DNA of 64,000 nucleotides, from NCBI RefSeq assembly GCF_001668615.1, contig NZ_LZMC01000025.1, positions 1-64,000 of the forward strand. Reading direction: 5' to 3'. Both the position numbers and the translations under genes were made by a program. Shown here in pieces: positions 46,817 through 54,825 of the stretch (position 1 is its first letter; each line of letters begins with the position of its first letter). This DNA comes from Mycobacterium sp. 1274761.0. Its GTDB lineage: Bacteria; Actinomycetota; Actinomycetes; Mycobacteriales; Mycobacteriaceae. Under the pieces are notes generated by a model that made no database searches, was not told the origin of the DNA, and saw nothing but the letters and a program-made list of their open reading frames with translations.

Positions 46817-47128
46817 GGTGATTCCACCGCCAACCCATTCGACTTTGCCGAAGTATCGATATTGCGAAAGTCAGCCAGCCTACCTCGGCCTTCGCACAGT
46901 CGGCGGCTTCGCTCATGCCGGCGTTCCAGCGGTGCCGTCCTCCCAGTGCGGCCCAGCCGTCGTCAAGGGCGGGCCCGGGAGGCACTGTGTTGGCGAAGGG
47001 GGTCTGCACACGGGGCAATTCGAACACAGGGTGAATTCTTTGCGGTTTGGCGATGCATGCGGTGGGTACAAATCGACGAGCGACGGGGGGAACGTCTCAA
47101 TCGTCGCGCCGAAAGAAGGAGTAAGTAA

Positions 47129-47413
47129 ATGGAAACGAAGATGCGTAAGGCTGTTGCTGTGCTGGGCATGACGGGCGCCCTGACCTTTGGCGGGGCAGGT
47201 CTTGCCCACGCCACTACATACGAGAGCCCCGCACCCGCCACGACAACCACCACTCTGGCGGCCGACACTGACGACGACAGCGACAACACCGGCCTGTGGG
47301 GACTTGCGGGCCTCCTTGGCCTCCTCGGGTTGCTGGGTCTGAAACGGCGCAACGACCGCCCCGTCGCAGGCACGACCGGGACCACTGGACTAGGCAACAA
47401 CCCGCGCGTCTGA
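47129..47413 (+). CDS. WGxxGxxG-type surface-sorting protein
   Basis: 94 residues, ATG 47129 after AAGGAG. Signal peptide (VLGMTGALTFGGAGLAHA), then a Thr/Asp-rich spacer, then WGLAGLLGLLGLLGL and a basic KRRNDR end. This tripartite C-terminus is the WGxxGxxG sorting signal pattern, thought to mark proteins for membrane processing by a dedicated enzyme; no candidate enzyme is seen nearby. A terminator follows. Confidence 0.8.
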   Translation: METKMRKAVAVLGMTGALTFGGAGLAHATTYESPAPATTTTTLAADTDDDSDNTGLWGLAGLLGLLGLLGLKRRNDRPVAGTTGTTGLGNNPRV

Positions 47414-47429
47414 CAAGAACTCCTCCGGC

Positions 47430-47469
47430 TCGGCCCGTCACCCACGGCATCTTCAGGGTGGCGGGCCGA
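47430..47469 (+). terminator. Terminator hairpin after the WGxxGxxG gene
   Basis: 14-base stem (47430-47443 with 47456-47469) with one G-T-type mismatch and a 12-base loop, 16 bases after the stop codon. Confidence 0.65.
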
Positions 47470-47951
47470 TCCGTTGCCCAGATTCCGGTCACGTCCTTCC
47501 CGTCGTTCTACGGTGCGATCTTGGCTTCGTAATACTGCGGCCCGCGTCAAGATCCGTGGCAGACAAGACCGCGCGGCAGAAACGGCGGGATCGTCGGTTG
47601 GCGCCGTTCGGACGTGGTCCGATATCTCGAGAGCGCGGCGAGCGCGAGCGTGCGGTGGCAGCCTTGCTCGTGGGCGGTCACGGCCTGGGCGTATTGCATG
47701 TTCATGGCTCTCCTCGTGGTCTGTCGCCAAGTACATGGCTTCGGTTGCGCTACCGATCCCAAGGTCTTGTCTTCGGGGCGATGGATCAATGGTGGTCGTC
47801 GCGCTGTGGTGAGGTAACCGCCTGCGAGACAGAATCCAGATGCGAGGAGGAAGGTTTTCCTACCTCTCAGGTAAGCAATCGGGCGAGATTGCCGCCGAAA
47901 CCTGACCCAATTCGGTTATGGCCCAGTTGATTATCGCGTTACTGTTCAGCG
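47470..47951. other. No gene supported
   Basis: Overlapping open frames on both strands are typical of random GC-rich DNA. None has a ribosome site together with family-like sequence. Confidence 0.5.
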
Positions 47952-48143
47952 ATGGGACGCGTCATCGTTGTGGTGCTCGGAGTGGTCGTCGCACTCTTCG
48001 GCTTGCTGTTCGCGCTACAAGGCTTCGGCGTCGTGGGCGGCAGCCCCATGAGCAACACCACGACCTGGTCCATCCTCGGCCCGATCATCGCGTTGGTCGG
48101 TATCGCCATCGCCGTCGGCGCGGCCCGCAGACGCAAGCCTTAG
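47952..48143 (+). CDS. Two-helix small membrane protein
   Basis: 63 residues. Helices VIVVVLGVVVALFGLLFALQ and ILGPIIALVGIAIAVGAA flank a short loop (GVVGGSPMSNTT); the end is basic (RRRKP). This pattern recurs in mycobacteria and other actinobacteria, function unknown. Confidence 0.7.
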   Translation: MGRVIVVVLGVVVALFGLLFALQGFGVVGGSPMSNTTTWSILGPIIALVGIAIAVGAARRRKP

Positions 48144-48472
48144 CCTCCTTGGCCAGCCCATGCCGGGCATTCGCCGGCACCGACGGGCAATCCACAATTA
48201 GCGCCAGCCATTCGTTATCCAGCGTGGCATTGCAGCTCGTTCCCGAATTCGCGTTGCTCACTGGCCCTCGTATTGCCTTGCAGGCGAAGGCCACTCACCA
48301 TCCGGTGCTCGAACTGGACAGAAGAGTCGTAGAGTCCGGCCCCGCACGGGTTCAGCATGCCGGTTATGGTGTCGCCGACCAGCGCTTCACCGGGAGGGTT
48401 GACTGCGTGATCGTTGCGGCGAAGCCAGCAGACCCGGAGATTGAGGGCGAGGTGGCGGGCACGCGGCTTTCG

Positions 48473-48523
48473 TTTGTGAATCTAGCGACGATTTTGCGTG
48501 ATTTGCGTCGTTAGATTCACAAA
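48473..48523. terminator. Hairpin, 18-base stem
   Basis: TTTGTGAATCTAGCGACG (48473-48490) pairs with 48506-48523 with one mismatch; loop 15 bases. Placed in gene-poor DNA. 48144-48472 holds no supported gene. Confidence 0.5.
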
Positions 48524-48557
48524 TGAGCGCGGGGTCCGAGGCACCCAAAAGTGCGAA

Positions 48558-48752
48558 TTACGGGTTCGGCGCGACTCGATCCTCACGAGGGCGGCAATCG
48601 ACGCCGACCGGTTGCCGACTGGCGATCCGCTCATCAAGCAAGTCGTCGATGAGTGCCGTCGACGGCTTGCCGCCGAGTCGGCGGATCGACGAGCTCACCG
48701 AGGCCAGAAGTGACAGCTGTCGGTCGATGGCGCTGATGTCGCGGTGTTTCAC
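48558..48752 (-). CDS. Hypothetical small protein or gene remnant
   Basis: 64 residues from GTG 48752. The core SAIDRQLSLLASVSSSIRRL and STALIDDLLDERIAS is strongly protein-like. The frame continues upstream without a stop to about 48880 (IECRIRDPGDWGVVKHRD), so the gene may be longer or a 3' remnant of one. Not recognised. Confidence 0.4.
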   Translation of the reverse strand: MKHRDISAIDRQLSLLASVSSSIRRLGGKPSTALIDDLLDERIASRQPVGVDCRPREDRVAPNP

Positions 48753-49100
48753 TACTCCCCAATCACCGGGATCCCGGATGCGGCATTCGATCGTAGGCGC
48801 ACGCTCGCCGCCTCGCCGGTATTGAATCCGGCGTGCCGACGACCTCTCCGCGCTAGCGTGTCCACGTCCTGGTTTGCCATGCGGTTCAATCGGGCTGCGC
48901 GTCGAGAGGGCTTATCGAACCATGCAGATGCCGCCCCGGCGACCTTCCGCTGCTGAACGCGGGCTTCGAATGCTCCGCTGACGGCCGGCTGCGCTTACTA
49001 CTAAGCAGACCCCCATGCAAGCGCCGACCCGCGGACATTTCCGCTCGACCGGGCGGTCAGCAACTGCTCGGCGACATCGATCTTGTTCGCGCAGTAGCGC
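48753..49100. other. No gene supported apart from a possible upstream extension of the 48558-48752 frame
   Basis: No start signal or known motif on either strand. The minus-strand frame that feeds into 48752 stays open through part of it. Confidence 0.4.
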
Positions 49101-49469
49101 TTACGCCGACTGGTACGACTGGGCCCGCAGCGTCTGGCTCGGCGCCGTCCCGAACGCGGCCTTGTACGCCAAGCTGAACCGCCCGGCATGACTGAAGCCC
49201 CACCGGCCGGCGATCGCCGTCACCGTGTCGTTGGCCGGATCAGCCGCCTTCAAGTCGCGGTGCGCCCGATCCAGCCGGACCCGCCGCAGATACTCCAACG
49301 GCGTCGTCCCCAGATTGCGACGGAACGCGTATTGCACCGATCTCGGTGACACGTTGACCGCCGCTGCGATGTCGTCGAGGCCGATCTCCGCATCGGCGTT
49401 TTCTTGAATGAAAGCCACTGCCTCGCGCAATACCGGTGGCATGTGGCGCCGGTAATCATGACCAGCCAC
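49101..49469 (-). CDS. AraC-family DNA-binding protein, short form
   Basis: 122 residues with the double helix-turn-helix of AraC/XylS proteins: IGLDDIAAAVNVSPRSVQYA and AIAGRWGFSHAGRFSLAYKA, joined by YLRRVRLDRAHRDL. Most family members have an extra N-terminal sensor of about 150 residues, absent here (an in-frame stop lies shortly upstream of GTG 49469). It is a minimal DNA-binding form or a truncation. Divergent from clpC2 across 145 bases. Confidence 0.85.
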   Translation of the reverse strand: MAGHDYRRHMPPVLREAVAFIQENADAEIGLDDIAAAVNVSPRSVQYAFRRNLGTTPLEYLRRVRLDRAHRDLKAADPANDTVTAIAGRWGFSHAGRFSLAYKAAFGTAPSQTLRAQSYQSA

Positions 49470-49566
49470 TGCTTTCGCACTCCCCTGCCTCGGTTGGTCA
49501 AACTGGACGTAGACGTCTCATACCCGCTACCAACCGGCAGAAAACGCACACGTCAGACAGCAGAGC

Positions 49567-49611
49567 GTCAACTTTCGGTTGACGCGCAGCAGCCGTCAAC
49601 CTAGAGTTGAC
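49567..49611 (+). promoter_or_regulatory. clpC2 promoter overlaid by two identical-arm palindromes
   Basis: GTCAAC-n5-GTTGAC occurs at 49567-49583 and 49595-49611. A sigma-A type promoter is embedded: TTGACG at 49579-49584, 17 bases, TAGAGT at 49602-49607, with the ATG 7 bases downstream (leaderless arrangement). Site 1 covers the -35, site 2 contains the -10, so a bound protein would block transcription. Confidence 0.75.
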
Positions 49612-49614
49612 GCT

Positions 49615-50340
49615 ATGTCCGAACCGGCAAAGATCGCCTACCCCGTCCGCCTCGACGACCTCATCGACGTCATCAAAAGGGTGCACACCGAACCGCTCGA
49701 GCAGCTCACCGACGCGGTACTGGCGGCCGAATCTCTCGGCGAGATCGCTGATCACCTGATCGGCCACTTCGTCGACCAGGCCCGCCGGTCAGGAGCGTCC
49801 TGGACGGACATCGGCAAATGTATGGGTGTCACCAAGCAGGCGGCCCAGAAACGGTTCGTGCCCAAGGCGCCCGACTTCGAATCGGCGACGCTGGACCCCA
49901 ACGCCGGCTTCGGCCGATTCACCCCACGCGCCCGCAACGTCGTCGTCGTCGCACAGAACAAAGCACACAAGGCCGGCAACAACGAAATCACCCCCGATCA
50001 CCTGCTGCTGGCTATGTTTGACGACCCGGATGCCCTGGCCGTCAAGCTGCTCGCCGGCCAGGGCATAGACGCGGCCGCCATCGAGGCGATCGTCGCCGTG
50101 CCGCCGCGCGTCGACGGCGAACTGCCGGCGCTGATCCCGTTCACCGGGCCGGCCAAGAAAGCCCTCGAGCTGACGTTCCGACAGGCACTTCGCTTGGGCC
50201 ACAACTACATCGGGACCGAGCACATCACGCTGGCCCTGTTCGAAGCCGAGGACGACGACGGCCCCCTGCACCGCCTCGGCTTCGACAAGGACCGCTTCGA
50301 ACGCGAGCTCGTCGCCGCCCTGGAGCAGTTCACCAAGTAG
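49615..50340 (+). CDS. clpC2: ClpC2-like protein: helix-turn-helix plus Clp N-terminal repeat domain
   Basis: 241 residues from ATG 49615. The N-terminal part contains a helix-turn-helix (SWTDIGKCMGVTKQAAQKRF). The C-terminal 150 residues form a Clp R-type domain with two repeats (FTPRARNVVVVAQNKAHKAG with ITPDHLLLAMF; LELTFRQALRLGHNYIGTEH). There is no ATPase module. The M. tuberculosis counterpart Rv2667 is reported to bind the ClpC1-targeting antibiotic cyclomarin and to control its own expression; the same is inferred here. Two palindromes at the promoter fit autoregulation. Confidence 0.9.
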   Translation: MSEPAKIAYPVRLDDLIDVIKRVHTEPLEQLTDAVLAAESLGEIADHLIGHFVDQARRSGASWTDIGKCMGVTKQAAQKRFVPKAPDFESATLDPNAGFGRFTPRARNVVVVAQNKAHKAGNNEITPDHLLLAMFDDPDALAVKLLAGQGIDAAAIEAIVAVPPRVDGELPALIPFTGPAKKALELTFRQALRLGHNYIGTEHITLALFEAEDDDGPLHRLGFDKDRFERELVAALEQFTK

Positions 50341-50378
50341 CCGTCTCACGAACACCGCCGCAGCGGCGTCTTCATGAT

Positions 50379-50861
50379 GTGAGAGTGCGACCTTTCGAAG
50401 ACGTGGTGGCCGAGCACGGCGCGACCGTACTGCGGGTCTGCCGCGCGGTCGTCGGACCCGTCGACGCCGAGGACGCATGGTCGGAGACCTTCCTCTCGGC
50501 GCTGCGGGCCTACCCCGATCTGCCCGCCGACGCCAACGTCGAGGCGTGGCTGGTGACGATCGCCCACCGGCGCGCGCTCGACGTCGGTCGCGCCCGAACC
50601 CGCCGCGCGATACCCGTCGAGTCGCCGCCCGAAAGCGCCACCGCCCGCGCCGATCCGACCGCGCGCTATCCCGATCTGTGGACGGCGCTGCAACAACTGC
50701 CCGACAAACAACGTCTTGCGGTGGCCTACCACCACATCGCCGGGTTGCCGTTCGCCGAGATCGCCGCGCTGCTCGGCAACTCCACCGAGGCCGCCCGCCG
50801 CGCCGCGGCCGACGGCCTAAAGACTCTCCGCAAGCTCTACCCCAAGGATGAAACAGCATGA
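50379..50861 (+). CDS. ECF-type RNA polymerase sigma factor
   Basis: 160 residues. Region 2 is recognised by DAEDAWSETFLSALRA with NVEAWLVTIAHRRALD, and region 4 by LPDKQRLAVAYHHIAGLPFA and EIAALLGNSTEAARRAAADG. GTG 50379 or GTG 50385; no ribosome site. ATGA overlap with ogt suggests that this sigma factor is co-expressed with a DNA-alkylation repair enzyme. No anti-sigma gene is adjacent. Confidence 0.85.
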   Translation: MRVRPFEDVVAEHGATVLRVCRAVVGPVDAEDAWSETFLSALRAYPDLPADANVEAWLVTIAHRRALDVGRARTRRAIPVESPPESATARADPTARYPDLWTALQQLPDKQRLAVAYHHIAGLPFAEIAALLGNSTEAARRAAADGLKTLRKLYPKDETA

Positions 50862-51472
50862 GTACCAACATCTTTGACCAACTGCGCGCCGACGACGAAA
50901 CGCTGGCCCGCCTCCATCAGCGCCTCGAGCGCGACGCCGCTGCCGACCACATGCTCGACGTCGCCTACCGCACCGTCGACAGCCCCGTCGGCCCGCTGCT
51001 GCTGGCCGCCACCACCGCCGGCCTGGTCCGTGTCGCCTACGACGTCGAAGACCACGACGCGGTGCTGACCAGGCTCGCGACCGTTGTGAGCCCGCGGCTG
51101 CTGCGCGCGCCGGGCCGGCTCGATGCCGCCGCCCGCCAGCTCGACGAGTACTTCACCAGAAGGCGCACGGCCTTCGAGGTGCCCGTCGACCTCCGGCTCG
51201 CCGCCGGCTTCCGCCGCAACGTCATCGAGCACCTGCCAGCCATCGGGTACGGCCGCCGCGCCAGCTACGCCGAAGTGGCTGCCGCCGTCGGTAATCCGCG
51301 GGCCGTGCGCGCCGTCGGCAGCGCCTGCGCCCACAACCCGCTGCCCGTCGTGATCCCGTGTCACCGCGTGGTGCGCTCCGACGGATCGACGGGCCAGTAT
51401 GTCGGCGGCCCCGTGGCCAAGGCCGCGTTGCTCGACCTCGAATCGGTCGGGGACGGTACAAACGAATCATGA
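50858..51472 (+). CDS. ogt: Methylated-DNA-protein-cysteine methyltransferase
   Basis: Repairs O6-alkylguanine by moving the alkyl group to its own cysteine. 204 residues. The active site is VIPCHRVVRSDG; upstream lie the helix-turn-helix GRRASYAEVAAAVG and the arginine finger RAVGSACAHNP. The N-terminus carries about 30 extra helical residues (FDQLRADDETLARLHQRL). Overlaps the sigma gene and the PPOX gene by ATGA. Confidence 0.93.
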   Translation: MSTNIFDQLRADDETLARLHQRLERDAAADHMLDVAYRTVDSPVGPLLLAATTAGLVRVAYDVEDHDAVLTRLATVVSPRLLRAPGRLDAAARQLDEYFTRRRTAFEVPVDLRLAAGFRRNVIEHLPAIGYGRRASYAEVAAAVGNPRAVRAVGSACAHNPLPVVIPCHRVVRSDGSTGQYVGGPVAKAALLDLESVGDGTNES

Positions 51473-51888
51473 GGCTCAATGACGCGGCACGCCAGTTCAT
51501 CGGCGACGGCATCGACGCCACGCTGGTCACGATCAACCCCGACGGCAGCCCGCAGGCAACCGTCGTGTGGGTGGCATTGGATCCGACGCCCGACGGCGAC
51601 GAACTGGTCGCAGCGCATCTGGCCGAGTACCGAAAGACGCGCAACATCCGCCGCGATCCCCGCGTGGCGGTGACCGTCGTCAAGCCAACCCCCGGCCAGC
51701 AGGCGCCCTACCTCGCGATCACCGGCACGGCACGGATCACCGAGGGCGGCGCCCCCGAACTTCTCAAGAAGCTCGCGCGCACGATGCTCGGCACCGACGA
51801 GTACTTCCCGCCGGCGGACGCGCCGCCCGGACTGCTCACCCGCATCCGGATCGACAAGGTCGGCGGCATCGGCCCCTGGTCCGAGTAG
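51469..51888 (+). CDS. PPOX-class F420/flavin-dependent oxidoreductase
   Basis: 139 residues from ATG 51469. Split-barrel fold: ATLVTINPDGSPQATVVWVA, KTRNIRRDPRVAVTV, YLAITGTARIT, and C-terminal KVGGIGPW. Members of this mycobacterial family bind F420 or FMN; the reaction is unknown. Third gene of the overlapping sigma-ogt-PPOX unit. Confidence 0.87.
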   Translation: MRLNDAARQFIGDGIDATLVTINPDGSPQATVVWVALDPTPDGDELVAAHLAEYRKTRNIRRDPRVAVTVVKPTPGQQAPYLAITGTARITEGGAPELLKKLARTMLGTDEYFPPADAPPGLLTRIRIDKVGGIGPWSE

Positions 51889-51951
51889 CGGGCAAGTCTC
51901 TGTCCCCCGTGGCCGCGGTGTGCCATCATGCGAGGCGAACTAGGAGGGGAT

Positions 51952-52443
51952 ATGGGCCGCTTGTTGGCGTTGCTGTTCACCGCTATCACGATGTGCGGCG
52001 CCCTGCTGGCACCGCCCGCCACGGCCGCCGGAACCCCGATCGGTCGCCTCGGTGACACGCTTCGCGTCGAGCTGATGGGCCTCATCGCCGACGTCACCGT
52101 CCACGACGTGCTGCCGTCGGAAGTCCCACCGGGCTTCGGCTATCCCCCACGCGCGCCGCGGTATGCGGTGTACCGCGCCAACGTCACCATCCACGTCGTC
52201 CAGACGCCGGCTCCCTTCGCCGCGGGCGTCGCCTTCTCGTTCAAGGGCGTCACCCCAACCGGCGACGCCTATGAGCCGCGCAACTCCGACGCCCCCGACG
52301 CGCTGCAGTACGCCATGCAGAATGCGCCCACCGGTGCGACCGTCAGCGGCGGCGTGTGGTGGGACTGCTACCGCGACCTGGTGTCCAACGTGGTGCTGAT
52401 CGACCGGAAGACCGGGTTCCACCTCGCCCAGTGGAACGTCTAG
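51952..52443 (+). CDS. Secreted MPT63-like protein (Rv2668 counterpart)
   Basis: 163 residues from ATG 51952, preceded by AGGAGGGG. Signal peptide LLALLFTAITMCGALLAPPA, cut near TAA-GTPIG. The mature part is beta-rich (DTLRVELMGLIADVTVHDVL, ANVTIHVVQT), with an immunoglobulin-like pattern reminiscent of MPT63/DUF1942. Sits between the PPOX and GNAT genes, as Rv2668 does next to Rv2669. Confidence 0.75.
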   Translation: MGRLLALLFTAITMCGALLAPPATAAGTPIGRLGDTLRVELMGLIADVTVHDVLPSEVPPGFGYPPRAPRYAVYRANVTIHVVQTPAPFAAGVAFSFKGVTPTGDAYEPRNSDAPDALQYAMQNAPTGATVSGGVWWDCYRDLVSNVVLIDRKTGFHLAQWNV

Positions 52444-52445
52444 TC

Positions 52446-52967
52446 GTGGTCACCGGCGGCACTGCCGCCGACCTGGCGCAACTCGCCGACCTAGCCGCGC
52501 TCACTTTCCCGTTGGCGTGCCCGCCGTCGGTGACCGAGGAGAATGTGGCGGCGTTCATCGCTGACAACCTGACCCAGGCGCACTTCGCCCGCTACCTCGA
52601 CGACCCCGACCGGTTGGTGCTCGTTGCGCGACGATGCGGCCGAATGGTCGGTTACGCCATGCTGATTCGCGGTGTGCCCGACGATGACGACGTGCAGAAG
52701 GCCGTCAGCGTCAGGCCTGCCGTGGAGATCTCCAAGATGTACGTGCTGCCCGACGACCAGGGCGTGGGCGTCTCGGCGGCGCTGATGGGCGAGGCGCTGA
52801 CGCGTGCTCGCGCGCTCGGGGCTAACTGCGTCTGGCTCGGTGTCAACCAACTTAATCGACGCGCACAGCGCTTCTACGCCAAACACTGCTTTACCGTCAA
52901 CGGCACCAGAACATTTCGGCTCGGCACCCGAATCGAGAACGACTACGTGATGGTGCGGCCCGTCTGA
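52446..52967 (+). CDS. GNAT-family N-acetyltransferase
   Basis: 173 residues from GTG 52446, 2 bases after the previous stop. Acetyl-CoA site VEISKMYVLPDDQGVGVSAA (Q-x-x-G-x-G/A variant), then LGVNQLNRRAQRFYAKHCF typical of motif B. Acceptor unknown. Its 3' end overlaps convergent zapE by 25 bases. Confidence 0.88.
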   Translation: MVTGGTAADLAQLADLAALTFPLACPPSVTEENVAAFIADNLTQAHFARYLDDPDRLVLVARRCGRMVGYAMLIRGVPDDDDVQKAVSVRPAVEISKMYVLPDDQGVGVSAALMGEALTRARALGANCVWLGVNQLNRRAQRFYAKHCFTVNGTRTFRLGTRIENDYVMVRPV

Positions 52968-53977
52968 CCACCCTCGCGCGCCAGCGCAAGCAGCCGAGAC
53001 GTGGCCCGCAGATACTTTTTCCGGAAGCCACCGGCCAGCATCTCGTCGCCGAAGATCGTGTCCAGCTTCGCGCCCGACCCCACCACCGGAATGCCGGCGT
53101 CGTACAGGCGGTCGGTAAGCGACACCAACCGCAGGGCGACGTTCTGGTCGTCGATCGGATGCACCCCGGTGAGGAACACCGCCGAAACGCCTTCGATGAG
53201 CGTGAGATACCGCGACGGGTGCATCGTCGCCAAGTGCGCGCACAGCGCGTCGAAGTCGTCGAGCGTGGCGCCTGGGACCGCGGCGGCGCGGGCCTCGACC
53301 TCCGCATCGGACAGCGGTTGCGGGGCGGGTGGCAGGTCGCGGTGGCGGTAATCCGGCCCGTCGATGCGCACGGTCGTGAAAATCGCTGCGAGCGTGTTGA
53401 TTTCGCGCAAGAAGTCCTGCGCGGCGAACCGCCCCTCGCCCAGTTGCTCGGGCAGCGTGTTCGAAGTGGCGGCGATCGACACGCCGCGCTCCACCAGTTG
53501 TGACAGCAGCCGCGAGACCAGCGTGGTGTTGCCTGGGTCGTCGAGCTCGAACTCGTCGATGCACACCACCACGTAGTCGGCCAGCAGATCGATGCATTCG
53601 ACGAAGCCGAAAACACCTGCCAGCTGGGTGAGTTCACCGAACGTCGCGAACGCCGCAGGATGACCGTCCGCTGCCGAGATGCGGTAGTAGCTGGACGCCA
53701 GCAGGTGGGTCTTGCCGACGCCGAAACCGCCATCGAGGTAGAGCCCCACACCCGGCAGCGCCTCGCGCTTGCCGAACAGCTTCTTCTTACCCGCCCGCCG
53801 CGTCAGGGCGTCGTCGCAGAACTGTAAGCAGGACCGCACGGCGGCCGCCTGCGACGGCTCGGCCGGATCCGGCCGATAGCTCTCGAAGCTGACGTCGGCA
53901 AACGTCGGCGGCGGGTGCAGCTGGGCCACCAACTGTTCCGGGGTGACGCTGGGGTGCCGATCGACGAGCCTTTGCAT
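52943..53977 (-). CDS. zapE: AFG1/ZapE-family ATPase
   Basis: 344 residues from ATG 53977 (MQRLVDRHPSVTPEQL). Walker A is GGFGVGKTHLL and Walker B is VVVCIDEFELDDPG, both AFG1-like; AATSNTLPEQLGEGRFA follows as sensor 1. In E. coli ZapE acts on the division ring; the mitochondrial relative handles misfolded proteins. Role in mycobacteria not established. Divergent from the RibD-like gene (37 bases). Confidence 0.9.
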   Translation of the reverse strand: MQRLVDRHPSVTPEQLVAQLHPPPTFADVSFESYRPDPAEPSQAAAVRSCLQFCDDALTRRAGKKKLFGKREALPGVGLYLDGGFGVGKTHLLASSYYRISAADGHPAAFATFGELTQLAGVFGFVECIDLLADYVVVCIDEFELDDPGNTTLVSRLLSQLVERGVSIAATSNTLPEQLGEGRFAAQDFLREINTLAAIFTTVRIDGPDYRHRDLPPAPQPLSDAEVEARAAAVPGATLDDFDALCAHLATMHPSRYLTLIEGVSAVFLTGVHPIDDQNVALRLVSLTDRLYDAGIPVVGSGAKLDTIFGDEMLAGGFRKKYLRATSRLLALAREGGQTGRTIT

Positions 53978-54014
53978 GTGCACGAACTTTATCGACGTCC
54001 CTACGATCGTCCGC

Positions 54015-54800
54015 ATGCCCGACGACCCCGCTGCGGTCCGATTCACCGTGCTGGATCCCCCGGATTCACCCGCCGCCCCGATCGGGACGAGCCGACTCCC
54101 CGAGTTCTACGCCTATCCCGACGACGTGTCGTCGCGGTGGGTGCGAGGCAATATGATCTCCAGCCTCGACGGCGGAGCGACCGACAACGGCACCTCCGGC
54201 GCACTGGGCGGCGCCGGAGACCGCGCAGTCTTTTCGGCTATGCGCGAGGTCGCCGACGTCATCCTGGTCGGCGCCGGCACGGTGCGCGCCGAGAACTATT
54301 CGGGCGCGCAGTTCAGCCTTGCCCAGCGGCAGGCCCGTCAGCACCGCAGCCAGGCCGAGGTGCCGCCCATCGCGGTCGTCAGCAACCGCGGCGTGTTCAA
54401 CCACGACGCCAAGCTCTTCACCCGCACCGAGGTGGCGCCGCTGATCCTCACCGCGGCGGCCGCCGTCGACGAAACCCGGAACCGGCTGGGCTCGGCCGCC
54501 GAGGTCATCGCCGCGTCCGGTGCCCGCCCCGACACCGTCGACCCCGCGGCCGCCCTGGATGTTCTGGCTGGCCGGGGACTACGGCGGGTGCTGTGCGAGG
54601 GCGGCCCGCAGCTCCTCGGCTCGCTGGTCGGACAGGGCCTGCTCGACGAACTGTGCCTGACGATCGCGCCGGTGCTGGTCGGCGGCGCGGCGCGGCGGAT
54701 CATCACCGGGCCCGGCCAGCTGCACGCCGCGATGCGGCGCAGCCACCTGCTCAGCGACGATGCAGGCTATCTGTACGCGCGTTACCTCCCGGTCGCTTGA
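54015..54800 (+). CDS. RibD-like pyrimidine reductase family protein
   Basis: 261 residues, only the reductase half of a RibD (no deaminase zinc motif). NADPH-site segments: SLDGGATDNG, ADVILVGAGTVRAENY and VLCEGGPQLLGSLV. The M. tuberculosis counterpart Rv2671 is reported to act as a dihydrofolate-reductase-like enzyme linked to para-aminosalicylate resistance; that function is inferred here from synteny. Confidence 0.88.
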   Translation: MPDDPAAVRFTVLDPPDSPAAPIGTSRLPEFYAYPDDVSSRWVRGNMISSLDGGATDNGTSGALGGAGDRAVFSAMREVADVILVGAGTVRAENYSGAQFSLAQRQARQHRSQAEVPPIAVVSNRGVFNHDAKLFTRTEVAPLILTAAAAVDETRNRLGSAAEVIAASGARPDTVDPAAALDVLAGRGLRRVLCEGGPQLLGSLVGQGLLDELCLTIAPVLVGGAARRIITGPGQLHAAMRRSHLLSDDAGYLYARYLPVA

Positions 54801-54825
54801 TCGGGTCATCAGTACTGTGGTGCGC

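Noticed and set aside
46249..46821. 190-residue plus-strand open frame
   Set aside because: Ser/Arg/Pro-rich composition typical of antisense GC-rich DNA, no ribosome site, no motif.
46452..47027. 191-residue minus-strand open frame
   Set aside because: Most of it has no protein-like character and overlaps another frame with a membrane helix; only its last part joins sensibly to the 46230-46451 segment.
46963..47736. 257-residue minus-strand open frame
   Set aside because: It is antisense to the well-supported WGxxGxxG gene and is Arg/Pro-rich without motifs.
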